Assembly: GCF_013267195.1 (NCBI RefSeq)
Contig: NZ_CP053942.1
Span: 62,001-126,000 of the forward strand
Direction: 5' to 3'
DNA: 64,000 nt
DNA from: Halorubrum salinarum
Lineage (GTDB): Archaea > Halobacteriota > Halobacteria > Halobacteriales > Haloferacaceae
The notes under the pieces were generated by a model. It saw only the letters and a program-made list of their open reading frames with translations. It was not told where the DNA came from and did no database searches. The translations under genes and the position numbers were made by a program. This document shows positions 8,556 through 16,767 of this stretch, one piece after another (position 1 is the first letter of the stretch; each line of letters starts with the position of its first letter).

Positions 8556-10544
8556 ATGGCCGAACGCTCGTCTCCAGACGGTTCGAGAGGCAACGTGACG
8601 TGGCACAGGGCGCTCGGTCCGGACGAACTCCCCGAGGGGCGGGTGAAGCCGGTAACCTGCGGCGACACGACAGTCGCGATGACTCACCAAGACGGCGAGT
8701 ATGGGGCGCTCGACAATCGCTGTCCCCACCAAGGCGGACCGCTCGGCGAGGGATCTATCGAAACCGGGCTGCTCCGCTGTCCGTGGCACGGCTGGGACTT
8801 CGACCCGCTGACGGGGGAAACACCCGGATCCCACGACGACTGCGTCGAGACGTTCCCGGTCGAAGTGCGCGAGGACGGGATCTACGTTGGATTCCCCGAC
8901 GAGGAGCCGCACGAGCGGACGGTGTCGGATGTGATCGCCGAGACGCTGGTCAACTGGGGGGTCCGGCAGGTGTGGGGGATCGTCGGGCACTCGAATCTCG
9001 GGCTCGCCGACGCGCTCCGCCGCGAAGCGGCCGGGGGAAACCTCGCTTATTACGGCGTCCGCCACGAGGGGGCCGCCGCGTTCGCCGCCTCTGCGTACGG
9101 GAAGCTCACCGGCCGTCCGGCGGCGTGCTTCTCCATCGCCGGCCCCGGTGCGACGAACATGCTCACCGGACTGTGGGACGCGAACGTCGACCGTTCGCCG
9201 ACGATCGCGCTCACCGGACAGGTCGAGTCGCAGGTGCTCGGCACAGGGAACTTCCAGGAAGTCGATCTGGAGGCGGCCTACGGCGACGTTGCTGAGTTCG
9301 AGGCGACCGTCCTCCCCGACAGCGACCACGCCGAACTCGCGACTCGGGCGGCCAAGACTGCGATCCTCGAACGCGGTGTCTCACACCTCGTCTTTCCCGA
9401 CGAAATCCAGACCCAGTCGGCCGAGGGCGTCGATCCCGGGGACCCGGAGGGACGTATTACAGACCGCGAGATCACACCCCCGGAGAGCGCCCTCAAGGAT
9501 GCGGTAGAACTACTGGAAACTGCCGAGCGGCCGGTGATCGTCGTCGGGCACGGTGCCCGCTTCGAGATGGACGGAATTGTGGACCTCGCCGAGCGGTTCG
9601 ACTGCCCGGTGCTGACGACGTTCAAGGCGAAAGGGCAGATTCCCGACTCGCACCCGCTCGCGGGGGGCGTACTCGGCCGGAGCGGGACCCCGATTGCGAG
9701 CCACTTCATGAACGAGGCGGACCTGCTGGCCGTCTTCGGCGCGAGCTTCTCGAATCACACCGGGATTGCCGAGTACAAGCCGACGATCCACGTCGATTAC
9801 GACGCGATGACGCTCGGGAAATTCCACGGCATCGACGTGCCGGTGTGGGGCGAGATCGGCGTCACCGTTGACGAGCTCGAGGAACGGCTTGGGGACGACC
9901 TCGCGGCGGAAAACCAGCGCGAGGAGCTCGCCGACCGCTGGGAAATTTGGCGCGAAGAGAAGGCGACACGGCGGGAGCAGACGCCCGAGCGCGGCGTCAA
10001 TTACGCCACTGCCTTCGAGGCGATGACCCGACTCGTTCCCGACGACGCGATCATCCCCGTCGACGTGGGGAACAACACCTACGCGTTCGGCCGGTACTTC
10101 GAGCCGGAACACCAGTCTGTACTCATGTCGGGGTACCTCGGTTCCATCGGATTCGCGTTCCCGGCGGCGCTGGGCGCGTGGGCAGCCACCCAAGAGCCGG
10201 AGTCGGAGTTCGCCGGTCGCAAGGTGGTCTCGGTATCCAGCGACGGTGGCTTCGGCCAGTACATGAGTGAGTTCACGACCGCGGTGAAGTACGACATGGA
10301 CGTTACCCACGTCCTGTTGAACGACGACGAACTCGGGAAGATCAGCAAAGAGCAGCGGACCGGGGGCTGGGACGTCTGGCAGACCGACCTCGTCAACCCT
10401 GAGTTCGCTGCGTTCGCAGAAAATTGTGGGGGCCTCGGTCTCTTCGTCGACGACCCCGCCGACCTCAACGACGCACTCGAAAAGGCGATCGCCCATGACG
10501 GTCCCGCGCTCGTCGAAATCCTCACCGATGCCGATCCGGTGTGA
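8556..10544 (+). CDS. Rieske domain fused to a thiamine-diphosphate-dependent enzyme
   Basis: A 662-residue fusion. Residues about 10-120 are a Rieske ferredoxin domain with C56-P-H58 and C75-P-W-H78, the complete CxH/CxxH ligand set for a [2Fe-2S] cluster. From about residue 130 follows a full pyruvate oxidase/acetolactate synthase type chain. It has the catalytic Glu of ThDP enzymes (RHEGAAAF, E181), GPGATNMLTGLWDAN, a central domain, and the ThDP motif SSDGGFGQYMSEF...LLNDDELGKI near residues 560-600. Family knowledge: the chain decarboxylates 2-oxo acids. Inference: the iron-sulfur domain could accept electrons from the ThDP intermediate. Substrate unknown; stands alone between a kinase and a hypothetical gene. 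Confidence 0.87.
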   Translation: MAERSSPDGSRGNVTWHRALGPDELPEGRVKPVTCGDTTVAMTHQDGEYGALDNRCPHQGGPLGEGSIETGLLRCPWHGWDFDPLTGETPGSHDDCVETFPVEVREDGIYVGFPDEEPHERTVSDVIAETLVNWGVRQVWGIVGHSNLGLADALRREAAGGNLAYYGVRHEGAAAFAASAYGKLTGRPAACFSIAGPGATNMLTGLWDANVDRSPTIALTGQVESQVLGTGNFQEVDLEAAYGDVAEFEATVLPDSDHAELATRAAKTAILERGVSHLVFPDEIQTQSAEGVDPGDPEGRITDREITPPESALKDAVELLETAERPVIVVGHGARFEMDGIVDLAERFDCPVLTTFKAKGQIPDSHPLAGGVLGRSGTPIASHFMNEADLLAVFGASFSNHTGIAEYKPTIHVDYDAMTLGKFHGIDVPVWGEIGVTVDELEERLGDDLAAENQREELADRWEIWREEKATRREQTPERGVNYATAFEAMTRLVPDDAIIPVDVGNNTYAFGRYFEPEHQSVLMSGYLGSIGFAFPAALGAWAATQEPESEFAGRKVVSVSSDGGFGQYMSEFTTAVKYDMDVTHVLLNDDELGKISKEQRTGGWDVWQTDLVNPEFAAFAENCGGLGLFVDDPADLNDALEKAIAHDGPALVEILTDADPV

Positions 10545-10666
10545 ACGCCAGTCTCGATGCGTAGCTGCGGTCTCCGAGACGCCTATATTCAATAAATCCA
10601 CCGCTCGCGTGTCCAGCCGGTGACCGGACGCGATACGTATTAATTTTTATTGAGAGACTATCGGAC

Positions 10667-10939
10667 ATGGGAACTGACACTGCTCGGGAGAGACCCACCC
10701 CGAACCGCGACACCGCTGTCCCCGATTCTTACGCGATCTACGTCGACGATCGAGGCGTCGATGTCTGGCAGTATCGCGTCGACCTCGAGGAACCGGGCGG
10801 CGCTTGGCGGTTCGTCGAAACGCACGACGCCGAGAGCGACCTCCGAGTGTCGCTCGACCTCGCCACGCTGACGCCCCCGTCCGAGAGCGGGTACTGGGTG
10901 TACAGCAGGACCTACGACTGCGAAACCGATTGTAAATAG
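10667..10939 (+). CDS. hypothetical acidic protein, 90 residues
   Basis: An acidic 90-residue protein, YAIYVDDRGVDVWQYRVDLEE...WRFVETHDAESDLRVSLDL, ending YDCETDCK. The strand-rich pattern suggests a small beta protein; two closing cysteines could bind metal. I do not recognise the family. It ends head-to-head with the MarR-like gene on the other strand. The ATG lies about 35 bp after an AT-rich TTAATTTTTATTG stretch that fits a promoter. Confidence 0.6.
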   Translation: MGTDTARERPTPNRDTAVPDSYAIYVDDRGVDVWQYRVDLEEPGGAWRFVETHDAESDLRVSLDLATLTPPSESGYWVYSRTYDCETDCK

Positions 10940-10955
10940 CGCGCGGCCGGGTCGC

Positions 10956-11213
10956 TCACGCCTCTATTTCGAGCGAGTAAATCCGCTTTCGGGCGTCGGC
11001 GAACGAGATTCGCGACGAAACGACCTCGGCCTCTTCGAGCTGATCGAGCGCGTACCGAACGGTCCGCGGGGGGAGAAGCGTCGACTCGGCGAGCGCCGAC
11101 TGCGTGCTCTCGCCCTCGTAGTCGAGGGTCTTCGCCACCAGCTTCGCGCTGGGCGAGAGGTCGGCAAGGGCGTCCGGCGCCGACTGCGCCGAGAGCGTGA
11201 ATTCGTCCGGCAT
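10956..11213 (-). CDS. winged-helix (MarR/ArsR-like) regulator
   Basis: An 85-residue protein starting MPDEFTLSAQSAPDAL. It is essentially one winged helix: LSPSAKLVAKTLDYEGESTQSALAESTLLPPRTVRYALDQLEEAEVVSSR followed by a wing ending RKRIYSLEI. Haloarchaea carry many such minimal MarR-like proteins. It is transcribed convergently to the hypothetical gene at 10.7 kb and in the same direction as the HxlR gene upstream. An in-frame start 12 codons earlier is possible. Confidence 0.75.
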   Translation of the reverse strand: MPDEFTLSAQSAPDALADLSPSAKLVAKTLDYEGESTQSALAESTLLPPRTVRYALDQLEEAEVVSSRISFADARKRIYSLEIEA

Positions 11214-11294
11214 TCCGTGCGGAGGTAGCGCACGAGCCGTCTTAACCACCGAGCGATCGTGTGGTCCGTCCGCACGATCGGTCGCCGCCGGGAG

Positions 11295-11639
11295 TCACTC
11301 GGTCGCGGCGGCCCACTCCAAGAGCGGTTCGAGCCGCGTCCGGAGTTCGTCGCCCTCCTCGGTGAGCGCGTACTCGACGCGGGGCGGGATCTCGTCGTAC
11401 TGCGTTCGGGTGATCAGATCCGCCTCCTCGAACTCGTCGAGCCGCTTCGAGATGGTCGAAGTGCTGGCGCCGGGGAGGTGATCCTCGATCTCGGCGAACC
11501 GGAGCGACTCGTGCGCTCCGACGATGCTTATCAGTTGTATCGCGTACTTCCGACTCAACACGGTAATGACGCCGGTCAGCGGACAGTAGCACGTTCCGTC
11601 GACGTCGCACGCGGGCGGTGATGGTGTCGTATCTGCCAT
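11295..11639 (-). CDS. HxlR-family regulator with N-terminal cysteine cluster
   Basis: A 114-residue HxlR-type winged helix (VITVLSRKYAIQLISIVGAHESLRFAEIEDHLPGASTSTISKRLDEFEEADLI, wing VEYALTEEGDEL). Before the fold it has C-D-V-D-G-T-C-Y-C-P-L-T-G, three cysteines within nine residues, where most family members have at most one. It is divergent from the mercuric reductase gene with only 76 bp between start codons. Inference: a thiol- or metal-responsive repressor or activator of that gene. Repeated AGCTTYGGA motifs in the shared promoter are candidate sites. Confidence 0.82.
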   Translation of the reverse strand: MADTTPSPPACDVDGTCYCPLTGVITVLSRKYAIQLISIVGAHESLRFAEIEDHLPGASTSTISKRLDEFEEADLITRTQYDEIPPRVEYALTEEGDELRTRLEPLLEWAAATE

Positions 11640-11715
11640 AGCTTTGGAGCCTCGGAGTTACTCTATAGCTTCGGACTTCACAGTTTAAACACTTCGTATT
11701 CTAAACCAAGATCAA
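11640..11715. promoter_or_regulatory. divergent promoter between HxlR gene and mercuric reductase
   Basis: AGCTTYGGA occurs twice in direct orientation (11640-11648 and 11667-11675, 27 bp apart). GTTTAAAC near 11682 is a TATA candidate for the rightward gene, about 30 bp before its ATG. The repeats are plausible operator half sites for the HxlR regulator. Confidence 0.5.
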
Positions 11716-13185
11716 ATGGACGACGCAAACTCCTATGATCTGGTCATCCTCGGCGGCGGGGCGGCCGCGTTCGCCGCCGTCACCGAGGCGGACCGCCGCG
11801 GGCTGTCGACGGCGATGGTGAACGCGGGCCTCCCGATCGGCGGGACCTGCGTGAACGTCGGTTGCGTCCCCAGCAAACGGCTGCTGGCGGTCGCGGAGAG
11901 CGCCTTCGCGCCCCGCGACAATCCTTTCGACGCGGTCCGGTACGGCGACGGCGAGCCGAACGTCGACTGGGCGGCCGCGCTGGACGGCACCGACGAACTC
12001 GTCGACCGGTTCCGCCGGGAGAACTACGTCGACGTCGCCGAGCAGTTCGAGACCGACGTCTACGAGGGTTACGGCCAGCTGACCGACGACACGACTATCG
12101 AGGTCGTCGACGGTCCCGACGAAGGGGCCCGAATCACCGGAGAGAAGGCGCTCGTCGCGACCGGAAGCTCACCTCGGGCGCCGCCTATCGACGGCCTCGG
12201 CGCGGTCGACTACTGTACGAGCGAGACCATCTTGGAGGAGCACGACCTCCCGGAGCGGCTCGTGATGATCGGGGGCGGTTACATCGCGCTCGAATGGGGG
12301 CAGATCCTCCACCGCGTCGGCGTCGACGTGACGGTTCTCCAGCGCTCCGACCGCGTCCTCTCCGGAATGGAAGGCCAGCTCGGGCGAGAAGTGAAACGTG
12401 CCTTCGAGGAGGAGGGAGTCGAGGTCGTCACCGGCACCGACTTCGAGCGCGTCCGCGGCCCGGCGACCGACGGCGGGACCGACGCCGGCCCCGAGGCGAC
12501 GGGGTCGGGCGTCGCCGTCGAGGTGACCGTCGACGGCGCCGAGCGCACCGTCACCGGCGACGCGCTGTTCGTAGCGACCGGCGTTCGGCCGAACAGCGAG
12601 GGGATCGGCCTCGGAACCGTGGGAATCGAAACGAACGACGACGGGACGATCCACGTCGACACCCATTTCCGGACGACGAACCCCGATATCTACGCCGCCG
12701 GCGACGTGATCGGCGAGCCCGAACTGGAGACGGCCGCCGCCAAGGAGGGCAATCACGCCGTAAAGAACGCCTTCGGCAACGAGGGCGTCAGTATCGACTA
12801 CGACGCGGTCCCGTCGGTCGTGTTCACCAGCCCCGAGGTCGCCTCGGTGGGGACGACTGAACTGGAGTACACTGAGGAACACGGGACCTGTTCGTGCCGG
12901 ACGGTTCAGATGGGGGATGTACCACGGGCAAAAGCCGTCAAGGACACGGATGGTCTCGTTCAAGTCGTCAAGCACCACGAGACCGACGAGATCGTCGGCG
13001 TCCACATGGTCGGCCCCCGTGCCGCCGACATGATCATGGAAGCGACGCTGGCGGTGAAGTTCGGCCTCACCGTCGACGACATCATCGATACTGTTCACCC
13101 CTTCCCGACGTTCAGCGAAGCGTTCAAGCAAGCGTGTCAGGCGTTCCGCAGGGATACGTCGACGATGAGCTGCTGTATCGAGTGA
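11716..13185 (+). CDS. merA: mercuric reductase (MerA-type flavoprotein)
   Basis: A 489-residue pyridine nucleotide-disulfide oxidoreductase. FAD site DLVILGGGAAAFAA at the N-terminus, redox pair GGTCVNVGCVPSK (C45, C50), NAD(P)H site MIGGGYIALEWGQIL, ATGVRPNSEGIGL, second FAD motif IYAAGDV, and interface HPFPTFSEAFKQACQAF. The C-terminus ends T-M-S-C-C-I-E, the vicinal cysteine pair that delivers Hg(II) to the active site in MerA. There is no N-terminal heavy-metal-associated domain, as in many archaeal MerA. It reduces Hg(II) to volatile Hg(0) with NAD(P)H. No merB or mercury transporter is visible nearby. Confidence 0.9.
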   Translation: MDDANSYDLVILGGGAAAFAAVTEADRRGLSTAMVNAGLPIGGTCVNVGCVPSKRLLAVAESAFAPRDNPFDAVRYGDGEPNVDWAAALDGTDELVDRFRRENYVDVAEQFETDVYEGYGQLTDDTTIEVVDGPDEGARITGEKALVATGSSPRAPPIDGLGAVDYCTSETILEEHDLPERLVMIGGGYIALEWGQILHRVGVDVTVLQRSDRVLSGMEGQLGREVKRAFEEEGVEVVTGTDFERVRGPATDGGTDAGPEATGSGVAVEVTVDGAERTVTGDALFVATGVRPNSEGIGLGTVGIETNDDGTIHVDTHFRTTNPDIYAAGDVIGEPELETAAAKEGNHAVKNAFGNEGVSIDYDAVPSVVFTSPEVASVGTTELEYTEEHGTCSCRTVQMGDVPRAKAVKDTDGLVQVVKHHETDEIVGVHMVGPRAADMIMEATLAVKFGLTVDDIIDTVHPFPTFSEAFKQACQAFRRDTSTMSCCIE

Positions 13186-13320
13186 GTCGTCTCCGAAGGA
13201 ATCACGAGAGATTCCGGCGGTGTTTGTCCGTTCGTCCCGCCAGCCACACGCTCGTGTGAATTCAGTTCACAGCCGCGAAGAGTGTTTAATGCGGCTGCGC
13301 TCACTATCTACCCAGTTCTA

Positions 13321-13560
13321 ATGCTTGAACTCTACCGGCTCCCCGGTTGCCCGTACTGCGCGAAGGTCGAAACCAAACTGGACGAACTGGGCCTGGAATA
13401 CGAGACGCACAACGTACTCCCATTCCGATTTCTCCGGTTCGAAGTAAAATCCGTGAGTGGACAGTCTGGGGTCCCGGTGCTCGTCGATCCGGAACACGGG
13501 ATCGAGGGGCTGGCAGAGAGCGACGACATCGTCTCCTACCTCGAGGAGACGTACACCTGA
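13321..13560 (+). CDS. glutaredoxin-like protein
   Basis: A 79-residue thioredoxin-fold protein: MLELYRLPGCPYCAKVETKLDELGLEYE with the active site C-P-Y-C, then the cis-Pro SGVPVLVDPEHGIEGLAESDDIVSYLEETY. Family knowledge: glutaredoxins reduce mixed disulfides. In this location it may keep MerA or other metal-exposed thiols reduced. The ATG at 13321 fits the fold; an upstream in-frame start would add a non-homologous head. Confidence 0.88.
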   Translation: MLELYRLPGCPYCAKVETKLDELGLEYETHNVLPFRFLRFEVKSVSGQSGVPVLVDPEHGIEGLAESDDIVSYLEETYT

Positions 13561-13623
13561 CGTGGTCCCAGACGACGGCCGGGAGCGGCGGTCCCCCACG
13601 TACGGTTGTCCAAACCCGTCAAA

Positions 13624-14397
13624 ATGATCGACTCCGGCGTCGCGTTCGTCCTCGCTAGTATTTCAATTGTCTCGATAGCGTGGGCCCTTCCCCGTCGCCA
13701 CGTCGCCGTGACCGGGGCCGATATCGCGGCGACGCTTCCGTGGTTCGCCGTCATCGGTGTCGCGGTTGCCGTCGGCCGTTCGGTACCCTTGTCTGGACTG
13801 ACCGCTGGATTCGTTCAGAGCCCAACGGTGTACCTCGCGGTTACGGGGCTAGTTGCAGGGCTGTGGCTGATACTCGACGTCGTCGGGGTGAACGACGTCT
13901 CTCGATGGACGGCCGTGAGCGGCGTCCTCACAGCTATCGCCGTCGGCGGAGCGAGTCTCCTCGCAACTGGGGCACTCCACTGGCGGGTTCTCGTCTGGAA
14001 CGCCGTTGCAATCGTGCTGGCGTTCGGTATCACCGGACCCGTCCTGCGAGGGGTTCGAGATTTACGTCTGTCCACCCACGGGTGGCTCGGTGGCGGAGTC
14101 CTCTTCGCGCACGTCCTCGACGGGACGACCACTGGGATCGGACTCCGGCACCTCGGGACGATTGAACGGAATCCGATCTCCGCGACGATCATTCAGGCAG
14201 GAGACGGCATCGGCCCATCCGGCGTCGTGCTCTTTCTGCTCGTGAAAATCGCGGCCGCCCTGCTCGTCTTGGCTGTCCTCGACAGAGACAGCGATTATGT
14301 CGGCCGAGAGACCGCCGGTCTGCTCGTCATCGCCGGTGGTGCCGGTCTCCTCCCTGCGGTTCACAATCTCACCCTGTTCGCGCTCACGATTCCCTAA
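13624..14397 (+). CDS. DUF63-family membrane protein
   Basis: A 257-residue integral membrane protein with about seven or eight helices. The signature AHVLDGTTTGIGLRHLGTIERNPIS matches the conserved 'AH.LDA..T' region of DUF63, a family confined to archaea with no known function. A TTG start 18 bp upstream would add six residues. Its 3' end overlaps by 14 bp the convergent redoxin gene. Co-localisation with redox and metal genes is the only functional hint. Confidence 0.7.
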   Translation: MIDSGVAFVLASISIVSIAWALPRRHVAVTGADIAATLPWFAVIGVAVAVGRSVPLSGLTAGFVQSPTVYLAVTGLVAGLWLILDVVGVNDVSRWTAVSGVLTAIAVGGASLLATGALHWRVLVWNAVAIVLAFGITGPVLRGVRDLRLSTHGWLGGGVLFAHVLDGTTTGIGLRHLGTIERNPISATIIQAGDGIGPSGVVLFLLVKIAAALLVLAVLDRDSDYVGRETAGLLVIAGGAGLLPAVHNLTLFALTIP

Positions 14398-15100
14398 CCG
14401 CAAATTCGTATTCCGCTGGCCCGGGGAATCGCTCAGACGCGACGTGCCGTCGTTCCGGGTGCTCGAACTCGAACTCCTTCGACCGGATCATTTCGAGAGT
14501 CTCCTCGATGGACGGCCGATCGCCCCAGAACGTTCCGTAATACGCGAAGCGAACGGTGCCGTTCGGGTCGAGAATGATCGTCGCGGGGCGGTTGATATAC
14601 TCGGCGTGGACGGCGTAGGACATCGGATCGACGCCGTATTTCGCGCCGACCGCTCCCGCGCGGTCGAGGAGGTGCGGCCACCAGATCCGCTCCGCGTACG
14701 ATTCGATGAACGACTCCTCGGCGAACCAGTACTCCGGTTCGAGCTCCCGTCTGACCATCACTCGGCCGCGGTAGCCGCCGTGACACTCGATCGTCGCCAC
14801 GTTGACGTCCGCCTCGTGTAGTTCGTCGCGAAGCTCGATCAGCTCGTCGAACCCGCGGTGACAGACTGGACACCAGTCGGCGAACACCCAGATCAGGACC
14901 GTCCACTCGCCGTCCCCGATCGCATCCGCGGGGTCCCATCTCCCTCCGTCGATGTCCGGCAACGCGAACAACGGCGCGGCCGCACCGACCGCCAGCTGCT
15001 CGAACGTATCCTCATCGAGGTTTCGATACGCGGCCTCCAGTTCAGGTTCGGCGAATTCCTCGAGTACCTCGTCACGGTTGGCTTCGCGGACGAACGCCAC
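14384..15100 (-). CDS. thioredoxin-fold redoxin (AhpC/TSA-like)
   Basis: A 238-residue cytoplasmic protein. After an acidic helical head comes a thioredoxin fold: GAAAPLFALPDIDGGRWDPAD, then the dithiol WVFADWCPVCHRGFDEL (C-P-V-C), and later a cis-Pro region YINRPATIILDPNGTVRFAYYGT. The signature places it near peroxiredoxin-like/ResA-like redoxins, but no signal peptide is seen. It lies between DUF63 and the exporter in a metal/redox block. GTG start, preceded by GGAGC. Confidence 0.8.
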   Translation of the reverse strand: MAFVREANRDEVLEEFAEPELEAAYRNLDEDTFEQLAVGAAAPLFALPDIDGGRWDPADAIGDGEWTVLIWVFADWCPVCHRGFDELIELRDELHEADVNVATIECHGGYRGRVMVRRELEPEYWFAEESFIESYAERIWWPHLLDRAGAVGAKYGVDPMSYAVHAEYINRPATIILDPNGTVRFAYYGTFWGDRPSIEETLEMIRSKEFEFEHPERRHVASERFPGPAEYEFAVRES

Positions 15101-15150
15101 GAGCTCCGCTGACCGAAGCCTACGGTTTCGTTTGTAGGATCGAAGGTGGC

Positions 15151-16158
15151 TCAGTCACCTTGTCCAACATCAAGATCAAGGAGTTGGTTGGGAGCTTCTG
15201 GCACTAACCACGCCGGGACGACTCGGGTGAGGACGACCATCCCCGTCAGTTCGACGAGGGTCTGGGTGACGACGACCGCCGGTGCGAGCGCATAGCTCGA
15301 CGGCAACGCGAGTGCCAGCGGAAGAATGACCAGCGAGTTCCGGGTGACGGAGGTGAACACGAGCGCCCGGCTCTCGCCAGCCCCCATCCCAAGCACTCCC
15401 GCCACGAATCGACCGAGGAGCGGCATAATGATCAAGAACGCGACGTAGATGGGGACGACTGCCGCGATCTGTTTGATCGAGTCCTGTACGCGAGGCAGCT
15501 GAGAGGCGATGACGACGAACAGCGTCGCCCCCATCATCGGGACCGGCAACCATCCCATCGTGTCCTGCCACTGGGCGCCGCGGCTGGAGCGCTCCGCCCA
15601 GTATTCGGTCGCCCATGCGAGCGTCAGTGGCAGCGCGATGATGACGACGAACGCCTCGATGAACGGCCCAGCCTCGATGAACTCGGCTACCTGCTGACCC
15701 ATGAACAGCCAGAGATACAGCGGGAGCAACAACAGCTGGATGAGCATCAGCGCCGGCGTCGCGGCCGTGATCTGCTCGGCGTCACCGTCTGCGAGTTCGG
15801 TGAACGTGATGACGTAGTCGATACACGGCGTCAACAACACCATGAACGCGCCAACGAGAATCACCGGCTCCTGCGGGAGGAACCGCGTGAGCCCAAATAC
15901 GACGACCGGCACGACCAAGAAGTTCATACCCAGCGCAGCCGCCATGAACCGGCCGTTTCGGAACGCACGCCGGATCCGGACGAACGGTATCTCGAGGAAT
16001 GTGACGTACAACAGCACGGCCAACACGGGATTGATGAGCGGTTCCAGGACCGAGCTCGCACTTGGGAGCCCAAACCCGGCCCCAACCGAGAGGAGAGCGG
16101 CGACGGCGTAGATCGCGACCTGATTGTGCTGAATCCGCTGTTTCGAGAGTGTGGTCAT
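15151..16158 (-). CDS. ACR3/bile acid:sodium symporter family transporter (probable arsenite exporter)
   Basis: A 335-residue membrane protein with about ten helices. LLTPCIDYVITFTELADGDAEQITAATPALMLIQLLLLPLYLWLF holds the single conserved cysteine found in the fourth helix of ACR3 arsenite exporters. GESRALVFTSVTRNSLVILPLALALP matches the conserved second half. Family knowledge: ACR3 extrudes As(III) with proton antiport, while close relatives move organic anions. No arsR, arsC or arsA gene is adjacent, so the arsenite role is likely but not proven. Confidence 0.8.
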   Translation of the reverse strand: MTTLSKQRIQHNQVAIYAVAALLSVGAGFGLPSASSVLEPLINPVLAVLLYVTFLEIPFVRIRRAFRNGRFMAAALGMNFLVVPVVVFGLTRFLPQEPVILVGAFMVLLTPCIDYVITFTELADGDAEQITAATPALMLIQLLLLPLYLWLFMGQQVAEFIEAGPFIEAFVVIIALPLTLAWATEYWAERSSRGAQWQDTMGWLPVPMMGATLFVVIASQLPRVQDSIKQIAAVVPIYVAFLIIMPLLGRFVAGVLGMGAGESRALVFTSVTRNSLVILPLALALPSSYALAPAVVVTQTLVELTGMVVLTRVVPAWLVPEAPNQLLDLDVGQGD

Positions 16159-16402
16159 AGATGAATAAAAGGGGAACCAGTAGCAACATCAAGCAATCTG
16201 CCCCCTCGTTTTGTAGAGGTGGTAGGAGCAGTCGTAAGTCCCCATCGGTGACCGATCTGTAGTATTTGTACTTTGAGTATTTCCCCCGCAGAATCGATTG
16301 AACCGGTCAGTTGCGCTGTTGCGATGTGTTTTTAGACGCCCCTGAGGGGTGCGGCACGATCTGAACAGACGCAGTCGCCGTGAACTCGATTCGGTGAACA
16401 CG

Positions 16403-16687
16403 ATGTCCACGACCAGAGACTCGTCGATCTCCTTCGAAGAGACCAACACGCGATCAGACGAAATGAACAGTACCATCAAAAAGTGGATCGACGACCTCGT
16501 CGCCGGCGTCGACGACGCGCAGACTAGTGAGGAGTTCCAGGAGTGGCTGGACATCCAGAGCCGCTTCCACGACTACTCGTATCGGACCTTGTTGGACCCC
16601 ACGCGGCCCGACACCGGATCGATCGACAATACGTATCGCCTCCGAATCAATGTCGAGCCAGCCATGCTGGAGCCGACAGAGTCCTAG
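16403..16687 (+). pseudogene. truncated ArdC-like ssDNA-binding protein
   Basis: The first 60 residues (SISFEETNTRSDEMNSTIKKWIDDLV...EFQEWLDIQSRFHDYSYR) match the start of haloarchaeal ArdC-like proteins, plasmid-borne anti-restriction/ssDNA-binding domains of some 300 residues. Just where the family reads RNTLLI the sequence reads RTLLDPTRP and then diverges, stopping at 94 residues. This is a 5' fragment fused to unrelated DNA and marks the left edge of the plasmid-like segment. Confidence 0.65.
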
Positions 16688-16750
16688 CCGGATCACCCGG
16701 GGAGTGGTAGAGCGTCTGTCTGCGTGTCGCCGCTATTTGTTTATATCTTG

Positions 16751-16758
16751 TTGCGCAA
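16751..16758. promoter_or_regulatory. palindrome before the first MNT antitoxin gene
   Basis: TTGCGCAA sits 10 bp before the GTG start, next to TTTATATC that can act as TATA. It may be an autoregulatory site for the antitoxin's own N-terminal winged helix. Short and therefore weak evidence. Confidence 0.3.
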
Positions 16759-16767
16759 TATCAGATA

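Noticed and set aside
9510-10601. Long leftward frame opposite the Rieske-ThDP gene
   Set aside because: It is an artefact of high G+C in codon position three of the real gene; composition is Arg/Val-rich and unlike halophilic proteins.
11862-12860. 332-codon frame overlapping merA
   Set aside because: It is almost pure Arg/Gly/Asp sequence produced by reading merA in another frame.
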